From: Trichocoleus sp. FACHB-46
GTDB taxonomy: Bacteria > Cyanobacteriota > Cyanobacteriia > FACHB-46
Length of the DNA stretch: 64,000 bases
NCBI RefSeq assembly: GCF_014695385.1
Contig: NZ_JACJOD010000013.1
Span: 248,001 to 312,000 of the forward strand
Reading direction: 5' to 3'
Shown here: positions 7,826 through 16,963 of the stretch, piece after piece
How the letters are laid out: each line of letters opens with the position of its first letter
Position numbering within the stretch: position 1 is the stretch's first letter
Made by a program: the position numbers and the translations under genes
Notes under the pieces: model-generated
The model's input: the letters and a program-made list of their open reading frames with translations, nothing else
Database searches by the model: none
Told to the model about the DNA's origin: nothing

Positions 7826-8998
7826 ATGCTCAATCCCAATTTGGATGAGATCCAACTCACAAAAGACGAATACGAACGGTATTCTCGCCACTTGATTCTG
7901 CCAGAAGTCAGTCTGGAAGGGCAAAAGCGCCTTAAGGCGGCTAGCGTTCTCTGCATTGGCACAGGCGGCTTGGGTGCGCCGCTGCTACTCTATTTAGCCG
8001 CAGCAGGAATTGGCCGCATTGGTATTGTGGACTTTGACGTGGTGGACCACTCAAACCTCCAGCGTCAAGTGATCCACGGTACTTCTTGGGTGGGTAAGCC
8101 CAAGATCGAGTCGGCTAAGAACCGAATTCTCGAAATCAACCCCAACTGTCAAGTTGATTTGTACGAGACTCGCCTCAGTTCTGAAAATGCCCTCGATATC
8201 GTTGAACCTTACGACATTGTGGTGGATGGCACTGACAACTTCCCCACTCGTTATTTGGTCAACGATGCTTGCGTGTTGCTGAACAAGCCCAACGTCTACG
8301 GCTCCATCTATCGCTTTGAAGGCCAAGCGACGGTCTTCAACTACGAAGGTGGCCCCAACTACCGCGACCTCTATCCCGAACCCCCACCGCCGGGACTCGT
8401 ACCTTCCTGCGCTGAGGGTGGCGTTTTGGGAATTCTGCCAGGTATTATCGGGGTGATTCAAGCCACCGAAACGGTCAAAATCATTCTGGGCAAAGGCACC
8501 ACGTTGAGTGGTCGGCTGCTGCTTTACAACGCCTTGGATATGAAATTCCGGGAGTTGAAGCTGCGGCCCAATCCGGTGCGACCCGTAATCGAGAAGCTGG
8601 TAGATTACGAAGAGTTCTGTGGCATTCCCCAAGCTAAGGCAGCGGAAGCCCAGCAACAAGCGGAAATTCCTGAGATGACGGTGCAAGACCTGAAGCAACT
8701 GCTCGACAGCAGTGCGGATGACTTTGTGCTGATCGATGTTCGCAACCCGAATGAGTACGAAATTGCCCAGATTCCTGGCGCTATTTTGGTGCCCCTCCCC
8801 GACATTGAAAGCGGCGAAGGCGTGACTAAAGTCAAAGAAGCCCTGAATGGTCATCGTTTGATCGCTCATTGCAAAATGGGCGGACGATCGGCTAAAGCTC
8901 TCGGCATCCTGAAGCAAGCAGGCATCACTGGAACCAATGTGAAGGGTGGTATTCAAGCTTGGAGTCGGGAAATCGATCCTTCTGTGCCTGAATATTAA
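7826..8998 (+). CDS. moeB: E1-like adenylyltransferase with rhodanese domain (MoeB/ThiF type)
   Basis: Adenylates and thiolates the C-terminal glycine of a ubiquitin-like sulfur carrier (MoaD/ThiS) for molybdopterin or thiamine synthesis. The 390 residues comprise an E1 domain (1-265; nucleotide motif GTGGLG at 45-50, candidate thioester Cys195 in VPSCAEGG) and a rhodanese domain (about 283-388) with active Cys349 in HCKMGGRS. The structural zinc CxxC found in bacterial MoeB and Uba4 is replaced here: PNYRDLYP stands where CYRCLFP is usual. It forms a probable operon with the JAMM protease upstream. Cyanobacterial proteins of this type carry MoeB or ThiF labels interchangeably. Confidence 0.9.
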   Translation: MLNPNLDEIQLTKDEYERYSRHLILPEVSLEGQKRLKAASVLCIGTGGLGAPLLLYLAAAGIGRIGIVDFDVVDHSNLQRQVIHGTSWVGKPKIESAKNRILEINPNCQVDLYETRLSSENALDIVEPYDIVVDGTDNFPTRYLVNDACVLLNKPNVYGSIYRFEGQATVFNYEGGPNYRDLYPEPPPPGLVPSCAEGGVLGILPGIIGVIQATETVKIILGKGTTLSGRLLLYNALDMKFRELKLRPNPVRPVIEKLVDYEEFCGIPQAKAAEAQQQAEIPEMTVQDLKQLLDSSADDFVLIDVRNPNEYEIAQIPGAILVPLPDIESGEGVTKVKEALNGHRLIAHCKMGGRSAKALGILKQAGITGTNVKGGIQAWSREIDPSVPEY

Positions 8999-9588
8999 AC
9001 GCCTGAGTTCTCAACTCTTCGCAATTTACTAAATCATCGCCTCCTCACTTCCGCTGCAATCCTTTCTTAGAGTTTGGATTGGCCGAGGTAGAGGGGGTGA
9101 TCGCTTTTTTGCTAATTCGTTTTCCTGAATTTGTCTGCTAGTGATGATCGTTACTTTCCTAGCAGCAAACTCGTGCATTAATGTTAATTGGCCATTGTGC
9201 TTAGCTCTCTAGAGCTGAAATTTAACTAGCGCCGCATTGAGTGCAATGAATCCTGATTTATCTATCTGGGGATCAATCTCTAAACTAGATAGTTAAACTA
9301 CATTTCTGAAGTTTGCCCCGACTGTAAAAAAACAAAAATTTCGTGCTGACAAATGCCATTTCGCTACTGGCAATTTAATTTGTCTCCCAAGATGGATGGC
9401 GGGGATCGCCCAGTGGCTCTACCTTGGAGTTCAGTGAACCTAAGTTTTTAGCCTTTGCTTAAACATTTTTGAATCCCAGACCAGGGGTAGCAGACCGAAT
9501 CGCTAAGGCTAATTGAATGAACCAATTAAGCTCAGCCCTTGTATTTCTTTAATTAACAATTTTTAAACTGTTTGGAGAGCTAAGTGCC
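8999..9588. other. Intergenic region, 590 bases
   Basis: No convincing ORF, RNA gene or strong terminator was found between moeB and the zinc-ribbon gene. The right end holds AT-rich sequence likely to contain the promoter of the downstream gene, whose start is preceded by a GGAGAG ribosome-binding site. Confidence 0.5.
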
Positions 9589-9786
9589 ATGAATAGCGAT
9601 GTTAATAAGTGCCCTTATTGCGATAGTCCTTTGCTACGGCACGCGCGTCAAAAAGGAGTCTATTGGTTCTGTACCTCCTGCTGGCAAGAAGTCCCTTCCC
9701 TGTCTAGTGCAGTTCTGCGAAGTGAGACTCCTATGACTGCTCTAACACCGAACAAAGCCACCTCTGCTTATCGCTCTGGACAATAA
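9589..9786 (+). CDS. Small zinc-ribbon protein, conserved in cyanobacteria
   Basis: A 65-residue protein with two CxxC knuckles (CPYC near residue 8 and CTSC near residue 33), forming a one-zinc ribbon. The remainder is low-complexity and Ser/Thr/Ala-rich. The aromatic spacer VYWFCTSCWQEVP resembles short cyanobacterial proteins of unknown function. The start is supported by GGAGAG upstream, and a terminator follows 47 bases after the stop. It may bind nucleic acid or protein; no function is known to me. Confidence 0.8.
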   Translation: MNSDVNKCPYCDSPLLRHARQKGVYWFCTSCWQEVPSLSSAVLRSETPMTALTPNKATSAYRSGQ

Positions 9787-9832
9787 GAGAGATTTTTAGT
9801 CAGACCGAGTTTGAGTCGCATAGAGCCATTAG

Positions 9833-9861
9833 CCCTGTCTTTAGTATTAAGGCAGGGTTTT
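9833..9861 (+). terminator. Rho-independent terminator
   Basis: Stem CCCTGTCTT / AAGGCAGGG (one G-U pair) with a 7-base loop, followed by TTTTCT. It ends transcription of the small zinc-ribbon gene. Confidence 0.75.
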
Positions 9862-9937
9862 CTGTTGAGCCAGCGGGCAGATTGCTGGAACCCAATCTTG
9901 TAAGATTGAGAGAAATCAAGGGTTTTAGGCAATTCCT

Positions 9938-10963
9938 GTGCTAGCAGCTCTCCTCTACGGTCAAGAAGATTTACGCTTAGAACAAGTCCCCGATCCCACT
10001 CCTGGCCCTGGGGAAGTGGTGATTCAAGTGGCAGCCGCAACGACTTGTGGCACAGACCTCAAAGTATGGCGGCGCGGGGGTCATGCCCGAATGCTGCGTC
10101 CTCCAACTCTATTTGGCCATGAAGCTGCTGGAGAGATTGTGGCCATTGGGTTAGGGGTGACAGGCTGGAACATTGGCGATCGCGTAGTTGCCAATAACTC
10201 CGCTCCTTGTCTCAACTGCTTTTTCTGCCACCGTCAAGAATATTCGCTCTGCCCCAACTTAACTTTTAACAACGGCACTTTTGCTCAATATCTCAAAATT
10301 CCCGCGCCGATTGTCCAGCAAAACTTGCTGCCGATTCCGGAAGATTTACCAGCAGAGTTAGCGGCAATGACCGAGCCGCTAGCTTGTGTCTTGCATGGAG
10401 TCGCCCGCTCTAACGTTAAACCTGGCGATCGCGTGGCTTTGCTTGGAGATGGCGCGATCGGACTCATGTTTGTGGCAGCTTTGGCAAACCAAGGCGCAGA
10501 AGTGTTTTTGTTTGGGGGTAGTGACTCACGCCTGCAAGTTGGCTCCAAGTTTGGCGCTGCCCAAGTCTTTAACTATCGCCAAGTGCCTGACATACCTACA
10601 ACAGTGAAAGAGCTAACAGATGGTTGGGGCGCGGATGTGGTGATCGAAGCAACGGGAGTACCTGCGGCTTGGGAAACGGCGATCGCCTGTGCCCGTCCCG
10701 GTGCAACAGTGAATCTATTTGGCGGTTGTCCTCGCGATACCACGATTACCGTCAATACCGAACAACTCCACTACAGCGAACTGACGCTAAAAGGTGTTTT
10801 TCACAATACGCCTGACTATGTCCGGGCTGCGTTGTCTTTGCTGGCTAGTCGCACCGTGCCATTTGAGTTGTTGATTAGCGATCGCCAACCCCTTGAACAA
10901 CTCGAACAAGTGTTTCAAGACATGAAAGATCGCAAAGTGATTAAAGTCGCGATCGCAAACTGA
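9938..10963 (+). CDS. Zinc-dependent medium-chain alcohol dehydrogenase
   Basis: NAD(P)-dependent oxidoreductase of the MDR family (threonine/sorbitol dehydrogenase-like), 341 residues, GTG start. Catalytic zinc ligands are visible in TTCGTD and FGHEAAG. The structural zinc lobe is present as four cysteines in CLNCFFCHRQEYSLC. The Rossmann region (VALLGDGAIGLMFVAAL, GADVVIEATG) binds the cofactor. The substrate cannot be inferred, as the family covers sugars, polyols and amino acids. It stands alone between two terminated units and is probably monocistronic. Confidence 0.9.
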   Translation: MLAALLYGQEDLRLEQVPDPTPGPGEVVIQVAAATTCGTDLKVWRRGGHARMLRPPTLFGHEAAGEIVAIGLGVTGWNIGDRVVANNSAPCLNCFFCHRQEYSLCPNLTFNNGTFAQYLKIPAPIVQQNLLPIPEDLPAELAAMTEPLACVLHGVARSNVKPGDRVALLGDGAIGLMFVAALANQGAEVFLFGGSDSRLQVGSKFGAAQVFNYRQVPDIPTTVKELTDGWGADVVIEATGVPAAWETAIACARPGATVNLFGGCPRDTTITVNTEQLHYSELTLKGVFHNTPDYVRAALSLLASRTVPFELLISDRQPLEQLEQVFQDMKDRKVIKVAIAN

Positions 10964-11051
10964 TATATTTAGGGCGCAAATCGCCAATACTAGGGCATTA
11001 CCCATTCCCAATTACCTGGGGCGGTTGTCATGTGTCAACAAGAGGCTTGTG

Positions 11052-11642
11052 ATGAGTAGAGTGCAACTGGGAGCTGTTCTGTCTTTTGGATTGATGCTAG
11101 TGCTAGGAGGCGGGCGAGCGGAGGCGCTACCTGGGCAAACGACTGAAGAGGTTGGGGCTTGGATTCAAGCTCACCCGACTCTGCGGCCTGCCAGTGGGGA
11201 AAAGCTCCTGGTGCGTAAGAACGATAGCGCCGCTCAGCGGTTTACTTTTCAAGCTTCTGTGCTTGCTCCTGGTAAAGTGATTCCGGCTGGAGACCCCAGT
11301 ATCATTCGCTCTGAGCGTCTGTCCATCTTTGACATGATCAATGGCGTGACTCGCAATCGCCTAGACGAATCACTGCGGGTGATTTATGGCCTAGATGTGT
11401 ACCAAGACTACGAGCGTGCCAATCTGGTGTACAGCTATCCCGGAGAAGCCACCGCGTACCAAGCTCGCCGCCGCGCTACCCCTCTGATGTCAGCTTTGCA
11501 GGGAGAACTTCGCACAGGCAATCGTTATGCCTATTGGACCGAAATCGCTCAAACGCGAAATGGAAGTGCCTACGCAGGTCACGTTGTGGTTTTCCTGAAG
11601 AGTGACCTCAATAAACTAGAAACTGAACTGCGAAATCGCTAG
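11052..11642 (+). CDS. Exported protein of unknown function
   Basis: About 196 residues from the ATG at 11052; a longer form from TTG 11025 is less likely. The N-terminus is a signal peptide: MSRVQLG, then a hydrophobic stretch with LGGG and a probable cut after RAEA. The mature part contains IFDMINGVTRNRLDESLRVIYG and no catalytic motif that I recognise. It probably acts in the periplasm or thylakoid lumen. It ends 20 bases before the convergent gene at 11663. I do not recognise the family beyond a general likeness to cyanobacterial hypothetical proteins. Confidence 0.75.
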   Translation: MSRVQLGAVLSFGLMLVLGGGRAEALPGQTTEEVGAWIQAHPTLRPASGEKLLVRKNDSAAQRFTFQASVLAPGKVIPAGDPSIIRSERLSIFDMINGVTRNRLDESLRVIYGLDVYQDYERANLVYSYPGEATAYQARRRATPLMSALQGELRTGNRYAYWTEIAQTRNGSAYAGHVVVFLKSDLNKLETELRNR

Positions 11643-11662
11643 GTTGATTACCAATGCCTAAG

Positions 11663-12007
11663 CTAGGCTGATTTCCACTCATCTGAAAAAATATTTTTTA
11701 CGGCAGTTGAAATTCGCGTAACGTCTTCATCAAGTAGGGGTGGCCAAACCACTCCTAATTTGCGCTGCGAATCATACTGTCGTCGGCTTTCTAGTGCCAA
11801 TATATGCAAGGTATAAATTAATTCTCGGTCTAGGCTCGGGGCGGCTCGCAGTGCCTCAAATACCACTTTCAGGGCGAGTAATATGGACGTAACCTGCCCT
11901 GGAACTGGCGGTTTTCCTTGCTGGAGACGAGATAAAAACGTATCTTGATTTGGGTTGAGCAATCGCGCTTGATTGATTAAAAAACTACGAGCGGTTTCGT
12001 AATCCAT
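11663..12007 (-). CDS. Conserved cyanobacterial protein, sometimes mislabelled dethiobiotin synthetase
   Basis: A 114-residue soluble, alpha-helical protein beginning MDYETARSFL if the second ATG (12007) is used; the ATG at 12016 adds three residues. The block GKPPVPGQVTSILLALKVVFEALR is the recognisable core. No P-loop is present, so the dethiobiotin-synthetase name sometimes attached to this family is not supported. It converges on the exported protein gene with a 20-base gap. Function unknown. Confidence 0.75.
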   Translation of the reverse strand: MDYETARSFLINQARLLNPNQDTFLSRLQQGKPPVPGQVTSILLALKVVFEALRAAPSLDRELIYTLHILALESRRQYDSQRKLGVVWPPLLDEDVTRISTAVKNIFSDEWKSA

Positions 12008-12016
12008 GCCGTTCAA

Positions 12017-12433
12017 AAAATGATAGGGCTTGTCATTGAATTTGCTGATTTAAGGAGTTGGACTTCGATTAAACATCGCTTCTGCCAGGAATGCTGTTTA
12101 AGAGTGCCCACCTAAAAACTGCAAAGCAGCGGAATTGCTGTAAAGCTATCGTATCTGGCGATTAATGCCAAGTTCTCAGCAAAACCTATTACTTAAAAAA
12201 TCAATAAAGTTAGTTTGAAATTAACGTGATCCTCCGGAGCTTTCACCTTAATTGCAGCGGTGCGATCGCGGAAGTTATTGGAAGTTCATTGATTACCTAG
12301 GGACATTCATAGACTCTTCACCGTTTCACTATGTTCAAAATTCAGTAATTCGCCCATAACTAAAGTAGACCTGTACTGATTCAGCTCGGTTTCTCGATTC
12401 CGTCCCTACTCTCCCTCTTGAATATTGCCGTTT
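12017..12433. other. Divergent intergenic region
   Basis: About 410 bases separate the minus-strand gene at 11663 from the polysaccharide locus. No ORF or convincing hairpin was found. It must contain the promoter of the downstream exopolysaccharide genes and that of the minus-strand gene. Confidence 0.5.
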
Positions 12434-13621
12434 ATGAATATCGCCGCTGCAACCATTCCATTTGTCGATCTCACCCTTCAACATCAACCCATTCAAACTC
12501 AGATTGAACAAGCGATCCAAGCAGTAGTGCGGCAGGGAGATTATGTGTTGGGTCAAGCACTGACAGAGTTTGAATTGGCCTTTGCCACTGCTTGTGGCGC
12601 TGAGCATGGAATTGGAGTTGCTTGTGGTACCGATGCGATCGCCTTGGGTCTACAGGCCTGTGGCGTTGGGCCAGGTGACGAGGTGATTCTACCAGCCAAT
12701 ACCTTTGTTGCCACCTTGATTGGAGTCTTACGGGCAGGGGCAACCCCAGTCCTAGTGGACTGTGAGCTAGAAACAGGGCTGATGGATTTAGCTGCTGCTG
12801 CCAAAGCGATCACGCCAAAAACCAAGGTGCTGCTGCCAGTACATCTCTACGGCCAGATGGTGTCGCCTCGGCAGCTTTTAGACTTGGCTGATGCCCATAA
12901 TTTACTAATTTTTGAAGACGCCGCTCAAGCTCACCTGGCAGAGCGAGATGGTTACCGAGCTGGCTCTGTGGGCATTGCCGCAGCCTTTAGCTTCTACCCT
13001 AGTAAGAACCTAGGAGCCGTAGGAGATGGTGGCATGGTCGTGACGCAAGATACGAGTGTGGCCCAAACCATGCGATCGCTGCGCAACTACGGAGCACCCC
13101 GCAAATATTTTCATACGGAATATGGCACCAACAGCCGCCTAGACACCTTGCAAGCGGCTGTCCTCAATGTGAAGTTGCCTCACTTGGCCGAGTGGAACCG
13201 CGATCGCAATCAGATTGCTCAGTACTATGATGCTTTGTTGCAGCCGCTCCACTCAATGGGTTTAGTCCCTGTCACGAATCAAAGTAGCAGCGGTCACGTG
13301 TACCACCTCTATGTCCTGCGTGTGCAAGACTGCCCCTTGACTCGTCAGTTAATTCAAGAAGAGCTTTCAGCCCAAAATATTCAGACAGGCATTCACTACC
13401 CGATTCCCTGCCATTTACAACCTGCTTTTCAAAACTTAGGTTATAAAATGGGTGACTTTCCTCAAGCAGAGCAGCTCTGCCAAGAAATTCTCTCCCTGCC
13501 TATGTATCCTGGTTTGACTCCAGCTCAAGTAGAGCGAGTCGTGGCTACCTTGAAAGGTTTACTCCAAGCATATCCTCCGGCAGCCAACACCCAGTTATGT
13601 ACTCCAGTAATGGCAAACTAA
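12434..13621 (+). CDS. DegT/DnrJ/EryC1 sugar aminotransferase
   Basis: PLP-dependent transaminase that puts an amino group on a nucleotide-bound keto-sugar for surface polysaccharide. The ATG at 12434 gives 395 residues. The Schiff-base lysine is Lys191 in FYPSKNLGAVGDGG; cofactor-binding segments ACGTDAIAL, ANTFVAT and EDAAQAH are all present, so it should be active. Its stop is 4 bases before the exosortase start, so the two are coupled. The operon places it in exopolysaccharide assembly; the exact sugar is unknown. Confidence 0.9.
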   Translation: MNIAAATIPFVDLTLQHQPIQTQIEQAIQAVVRQGDYVLGQALTEFELAFATACGAEHGIGVACGTDAIALGLQACGVGPGDEVILPANTFVATLIGVLRAGATPVLVDCELETGLMDLAAAAKAITPKTKVLLPVHLYGQMVSPRQLLDLADAHNLLIFEDAAQAHLAERDGYRAGSVGIAAAFSFYPSKNLGAVGDGGMVVTQDTSVAQTMRSLRNYGAPRKYFHTEYGTNSRLDTLQAAVLNVKLPHLAEWNRDRNQIAQYYDALLQPLHSMGLVPVTNQSSSGHVYHLYVLRVQDCPLTRQLIQEELSAQNIQTGIHYPIPCHLQPAFQNLGYKMGDFPQAEQLCQEILSLPMYPGLTPAQVERVVATLKGLLQAYPPAANTQLCTPVMAN

Positions 13622-13625
13622 AACC

Positions 13626-14525
13626 ATGCTAATCAGGCGTAAAGTTCCCATTGCGATCGAGCGCTATGTCCTCAATGGCGCAATTCTAGGTCTACTGGCG
13701 TTGCTCTACGCTCCCTTACTATGGCATTGGGTAGATGGCTGGCTCAACAAAAGTATCAGCACTGAACATGAATACTTTAGTCACGGGCTGATTGGCTTAC
13801 CCTTTGCTGCCTACATTGCCTGGAACCAACGAAACGAGTGGCGGCGCTTACCCGAAGCCAACCATCCGCTCGGAATTGCCTTCTTGAGTTTAGGAGCCGT
13901 TTTCTACCTCAGCGGCCTCTCAGATCTAGTCAACTTATCCTTGCCTGCCATCTTGGTGGGGTTGTGCTTGTGGCTAAAAGGCATGCCAGGCTTAAAGCTG
14001 CAAGGTTTCCCATTGATCTTAGTATTTCTGGCAACCCCCACTGAGTTACCTTACCTAATTGCGCCCTACACCTTGCCGCTACAACACTTCATTGCCGCGA
14101 TCGCCGGGTTTATTCTCAATCAGTTTGGGATGGATGTAACGGTCGAGCAGATTTATCTATATGTGGGCGATCGCATTGTGGAAGTAGCGCCTTACTGCGC
14201 TGGCTTAAAGATGCTGTTTACCAGCCTCTATGTTGGCCTGATGCTAGTTTACTGGACAGGCACTTGGACATCACGAACCAAAACTAGCTTGTTTTTCCTT
14301 GGCACCGTGGTCATTAGTGTCAGCGCCAATATTTTGCGCAACACACTTTTGACCTTTTTTCATGGCACTGGACAGGAAAAAGCATTTGAGTGGTTGCATG
14401 CAGGCTGGGGCGGTGACTTGTATTCTGCCTGTATGCTAGGGCTGACTGTCCTGCTCTTGACCAAAATTGATCAGTTTTTCTCCAGCAACCCTGAAAGTGA
14501 TGGTGCTGAGGGCGTGGCTGAGTAA
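13626..14525 (+). CDS. Cyanoexosortase (type B)
   Basis: Polytopic membrane transpeptidase/protease that processes PEP-CTERM-like proteins at the cell membrane. The 299 residues form about eight membrane segments. The catalytic triad of the exosortase family is visible: Cys191 (VAPYCAGLK), Arg238 (NILRNTLL) and His258 (LHAGWGG). It is embedded between a sugar aminotransferase and an EpsI-like partner, the classical exosortase/EPS arrangement. The B subtype is inferred from the neighbour and overall similarity. No PEP-CTERM substrate was found in this window. Confidence 0.85.
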   Translation: MLIRRKVPIAIERYVLNGAILGLLALLYAPLLWHWVDGWLNKSISTEHEYFSHGLIGLPFAAYIAWNQRNEWRRLPEANHPLGIAFLSLGAVFYLSGLSDLVNLSLPAILVGLCLWLKGMPGLKLQGFPLILVFLATPTELPYLIAPYTLPLQHFIAAIAGFILNQFGMDVTVEQIYLYVGDRIVEVAPYCAGLKMLFTSLYVGLMLVYWTGTWTSRTKTSLFFLGTVVISVSANILRNTLLTFFHGTGQEKAFEWLHAGWGGDLYSACMLGLTVLLLTKIDQFFSSNPESDGAEGVAE

Positions 14526-14556
14526 CACTGTATTCCTACCTTGAGTAATTGTAAAA

Positions 14557-15399
14557 GTGACTCATTCCCCTGCCATCATGCGGTTCTTACCTAAATCCTT
14601 CCAGCAGATGCAGTTACCCAAACTTGCTCTATTACTGCTGTTGTTATTGCTGCTAGGAATTGGAGCCGCCCCCAGCTACTTGACTGGTCACTGGCGGTGG
14701 GCTCACCCGCCCAAGGATGCAGCCTTTAAACAACTACGAAATCTAGAGAACACAGAATTAAACTTACCTGGCTGGAAGACCCGGAAGCGACAAACAGTAC
14801 CCATTGGCGGGCATGAATGGCTAGCCCAAGAGATTGAGGCTGAATCCCTAGTGCTATTACCGCCTCAATCACTTAATAGTACAGCGAGCCGCTTGTCTGC
14901 CCCTGAGCCTGCAAGAGCAGTATTACTACTCACCGCTCCTAGGAGTGAAAAAAACCAACCGGAAGTCGAGTGGATGGACATCAATGGGTTTCAGCGTTGG
15001 ACCACAGACTCAGCTCGGCTGTCCCGATTTACCGTAGACGTAGAAAATTCTGCTGCCGTCAAGTTGGGTTCAGATAGTAAGACCTCAGCAAAGTCTCCCA
15101 TTCCCGTGAAAGCCCGGTTTTTACGCGGCTGGAATCAACAACAAACCTTTGCGGTTTTGCAATGGTATGCTTGGCCCGCAGGTGGCAGTCCAGCTCCGAG
15201 TGATTGGTTTTGGGCTGATCGAGCTGCCCAACTGCGCAATGCTCGCCAACCTTGGGTCGCTGTCTGTCTACTGATTCCTATTGAACCTCTCGGTGAGATT
15301 GATACTGTTTGGCCTATGGCGGAATCACTCGCTCAAACGGTGCAAGCTGCCTTAATCAAAGGCCCCCTCACGGCTGAGCCGCGATCGCCAGGTAAGTAG
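14557..15399 (+). CDS. Cyanoexosortase-associated (EpsI-like) protein
   Basis: A 280-residue membrane-anchored protein (GTG 14557; an ATG at 14578 is an alternative start). One N-terminal hydrophobic helix (LALLLLLLLLLGIG, about residues 26-40) precedes an extracytoplasmic domain. That domain holds PGWKTRKRQTVPIGGHEW and WYAWPAGGSPAPSDWFW, aromatic segments like those of EpsI proteins paired with exosortases. It lies 31 bases after the exosortase on the same strand. Its biochemical role is unsettled in the literature I know; assistance in maturation or export is plausible. Confidence 0.75.
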   Translation: MTHSPAIMRFLPKSFQQMQLPKLALLLLLLLLLGIGAAPSYLTGHWRWAHPPKDAAFKQLRNLENTELNLPGWKTRKRQTVPIGGHEWLAQEIEAESLVLLPPQSLNSTASRLSAPEPARAVLLLTAPRSEKNQPEVEWMDINGFQRWTTDSARLSRFTVDVENSAAVKLGSDSKTSAKSPIPVKARFLRGWNQQQTFAVLQWYAWPAGGSPAPSDWFWADRAAQLRNARQPWVAVCLLIPIEPLGEIDTVWPMAESLAQTVQAALIKGPLTAEPRSPGK

Positions 15400-15590
15400 T
15401 AATAAATACTCTAGGTATGGGAACCGAAAAAATCTCACTTCGTCGTCCTCTCCTAAACTAGGTCAAGTCTCCACTAGACGACCAGCGGACGACCAGCCAA
15501 ACTCAAAGTTCAATTCTTGCTTTGCCCTAACGTTTTTAGTGACCTCGCTCCAATCGCAGTATAAGAACGCTCGCAACTCTTTCAAGCCCT

Positions 15591-16856
15591 ATGTCCCAAG
15601 CCTGTTTTCGGATACGTCAGTTTCGTGCCTTCACCCTAACCGGTCTGTACTCCGTCGCAACTACGGCATCGTTTACAGCTCTCTTGTGGGCGGCCAATGC
15701 TAGGTTTTTGCCAGAGGCAGCAATTGGGCAGACCAATCAACCAGCCAGCGATCGCCAAACCTTACCTACGGTTGTGCCAACAGTTCCGGTTAACCCAGTT
15801 GTACAGCCGCTGCCTAACTCGTTTCCCCCACTATCCAACACCTTCCCAGCCACGCCACCCAACGCCAGAACCCAGTTCGACTTATATCGCTTAGGGCCTG
15901 GAGATGGAATTGCTGTAAACGTCAATCGGTTTCCAGATTTGAGTTTCACGGCCAACGTCAACCCCGAAGGCAATATCACCGCACCCTTGCTAGGTACGAT
16001 TTCTGTCAGGGGTCTCACTTTAGAAGAAGTTCAGGAACGACTACGAGTTGGCTTTAATCGGTATGTGATCGATCCAATGGTGGTCGTAACCTTAGGAAAT
16101 CAACGCCCGGTGCAAGTAACCATCCTAGGAGAAGTTACCAAACCAGGTTTCTACCCAGTAGCTGGAGCCCAGCCCCGGATCTCGAACGCCCTACTCGCTG
16201 CGGGGGGAGCTACGAATCGAGCGGATTTAAGGGAAGTGCAAGTGCGTCGGACCTTGATTGACGGCACGGTCATTGAACAAAGAGTTGATTTGTTTACTCC
16301 CATCGCCAATGGCGGACAACTGCCAGACCTGCGTCTAGAAGACGGAGATGCGATCGTGATCCCTAGACTGGATGTGGGTGAGGACAAGGATTACGACCGT
16401 AGCTTGGTCGCTCGTTCTACCCTTGCCAAACAACAAATTACGGTGCGAGTTCTAAGTTATGCCGGTAATGGCATCGGCAACATTAACCTACCCAATGGCA
16501 GTACCTTTTTAGATGCTTTAACTGCCATTAGCCCTAATTTGCAGAACGCCAGACTCAAGAAAATTGCTTTGATCCGCTTCGATCAAGAGCAAGGGAAGGC
16601 GATCGCCAAAGAATTAAATGGCAAGAAAGCCTTGATGGGCGATGTTTCGCAAAATGTTCCACTTCAAGATAATGATGTCATTATTGTGGGTCGTAATTTG
16701 GTGGCTCGAATTACCTACGCTCTCAATACATTTACTCAACCGTTCCGCGATGTCTTAGGATTTCTATTGTTCTTTAGCGAAATCTCTGATAGTGCCAGCG
16801 ATCTTTTCGGCCCGGGTTCTAACGATGATGACAATAATGACGATGATGATGATTAG
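15591..16856 (+). CDS. Polysaccharide export protein, Wza/OPX type
   Basis: Periplasmic/outer-membrane channel component that exports exopolysaccharide. The 421 residues show a signal-like N-terminus, a Pro-rich stretch (about 50-95), and a Poly_export domain (YRLGPGDGIAVNVNRFPDLS through PLLGTISVRGLTLEE). SLBB domains follow (VQVTILGEVTKPGFYPV), then a further soluble domain. An acidic tail DDDNNDDDDD ends the protein, which is unusual. It is followed after 107 bases by the Wzc-like partner. The 190-base gap upstream suggests it has its own promoter. Confidence 0.88.
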   Translation: MSQACFRIRQFRAFTLTGLYSVATTASFTALLWAANARFLPEAAIGQTNQPASDRQTLPTVVPTVPVNPVVQPLPNSFPPLSNTFPATPPNARTQFDLYRLGPGDGIAVNVNRFPDLSFTANVNPEGNITAPLLGTISVRGLTLEEVQERLRVGFNRYVIDPMVVVTLGNQRPVQVTILGEVTKPGFYPVAGAQPRISNALLAAGGATNRADLREVQVRRTLIDGTVIEQRVDLFTPIANGGQLPDLRLEDGDAIVIPRLDVGEDKDYDRSLVARSTLAKQQITVRVLSYAGNGIGNINLPNGSTFLDALTAISPNLQNARLKKIALIRFDQEQGKAIAKELNGKKALMGDVSQNVPLQDNDVIIVGRNLVARITYALNTFTQPFRDVLGFLLFFSEISDSASDLFGPGSNDDDNNDDDDD

Positions 16857-16963
16857 GTAACAAAGCGTAGCAAAAGCTGCAATTCACCGGAAATGCTAAG
16901 TTACCTTAGAAGCTAACCTGCTGTTTCAGCGCCCCCTTTCCATCTACGCGTTTTCCTGCTGCT

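Noticed and set aside
8051-8956. 301-residue ORF on the minus strand
   Set aside because: It is fully antisense to moeB, whose motifs are intact. It is a frame shadow.
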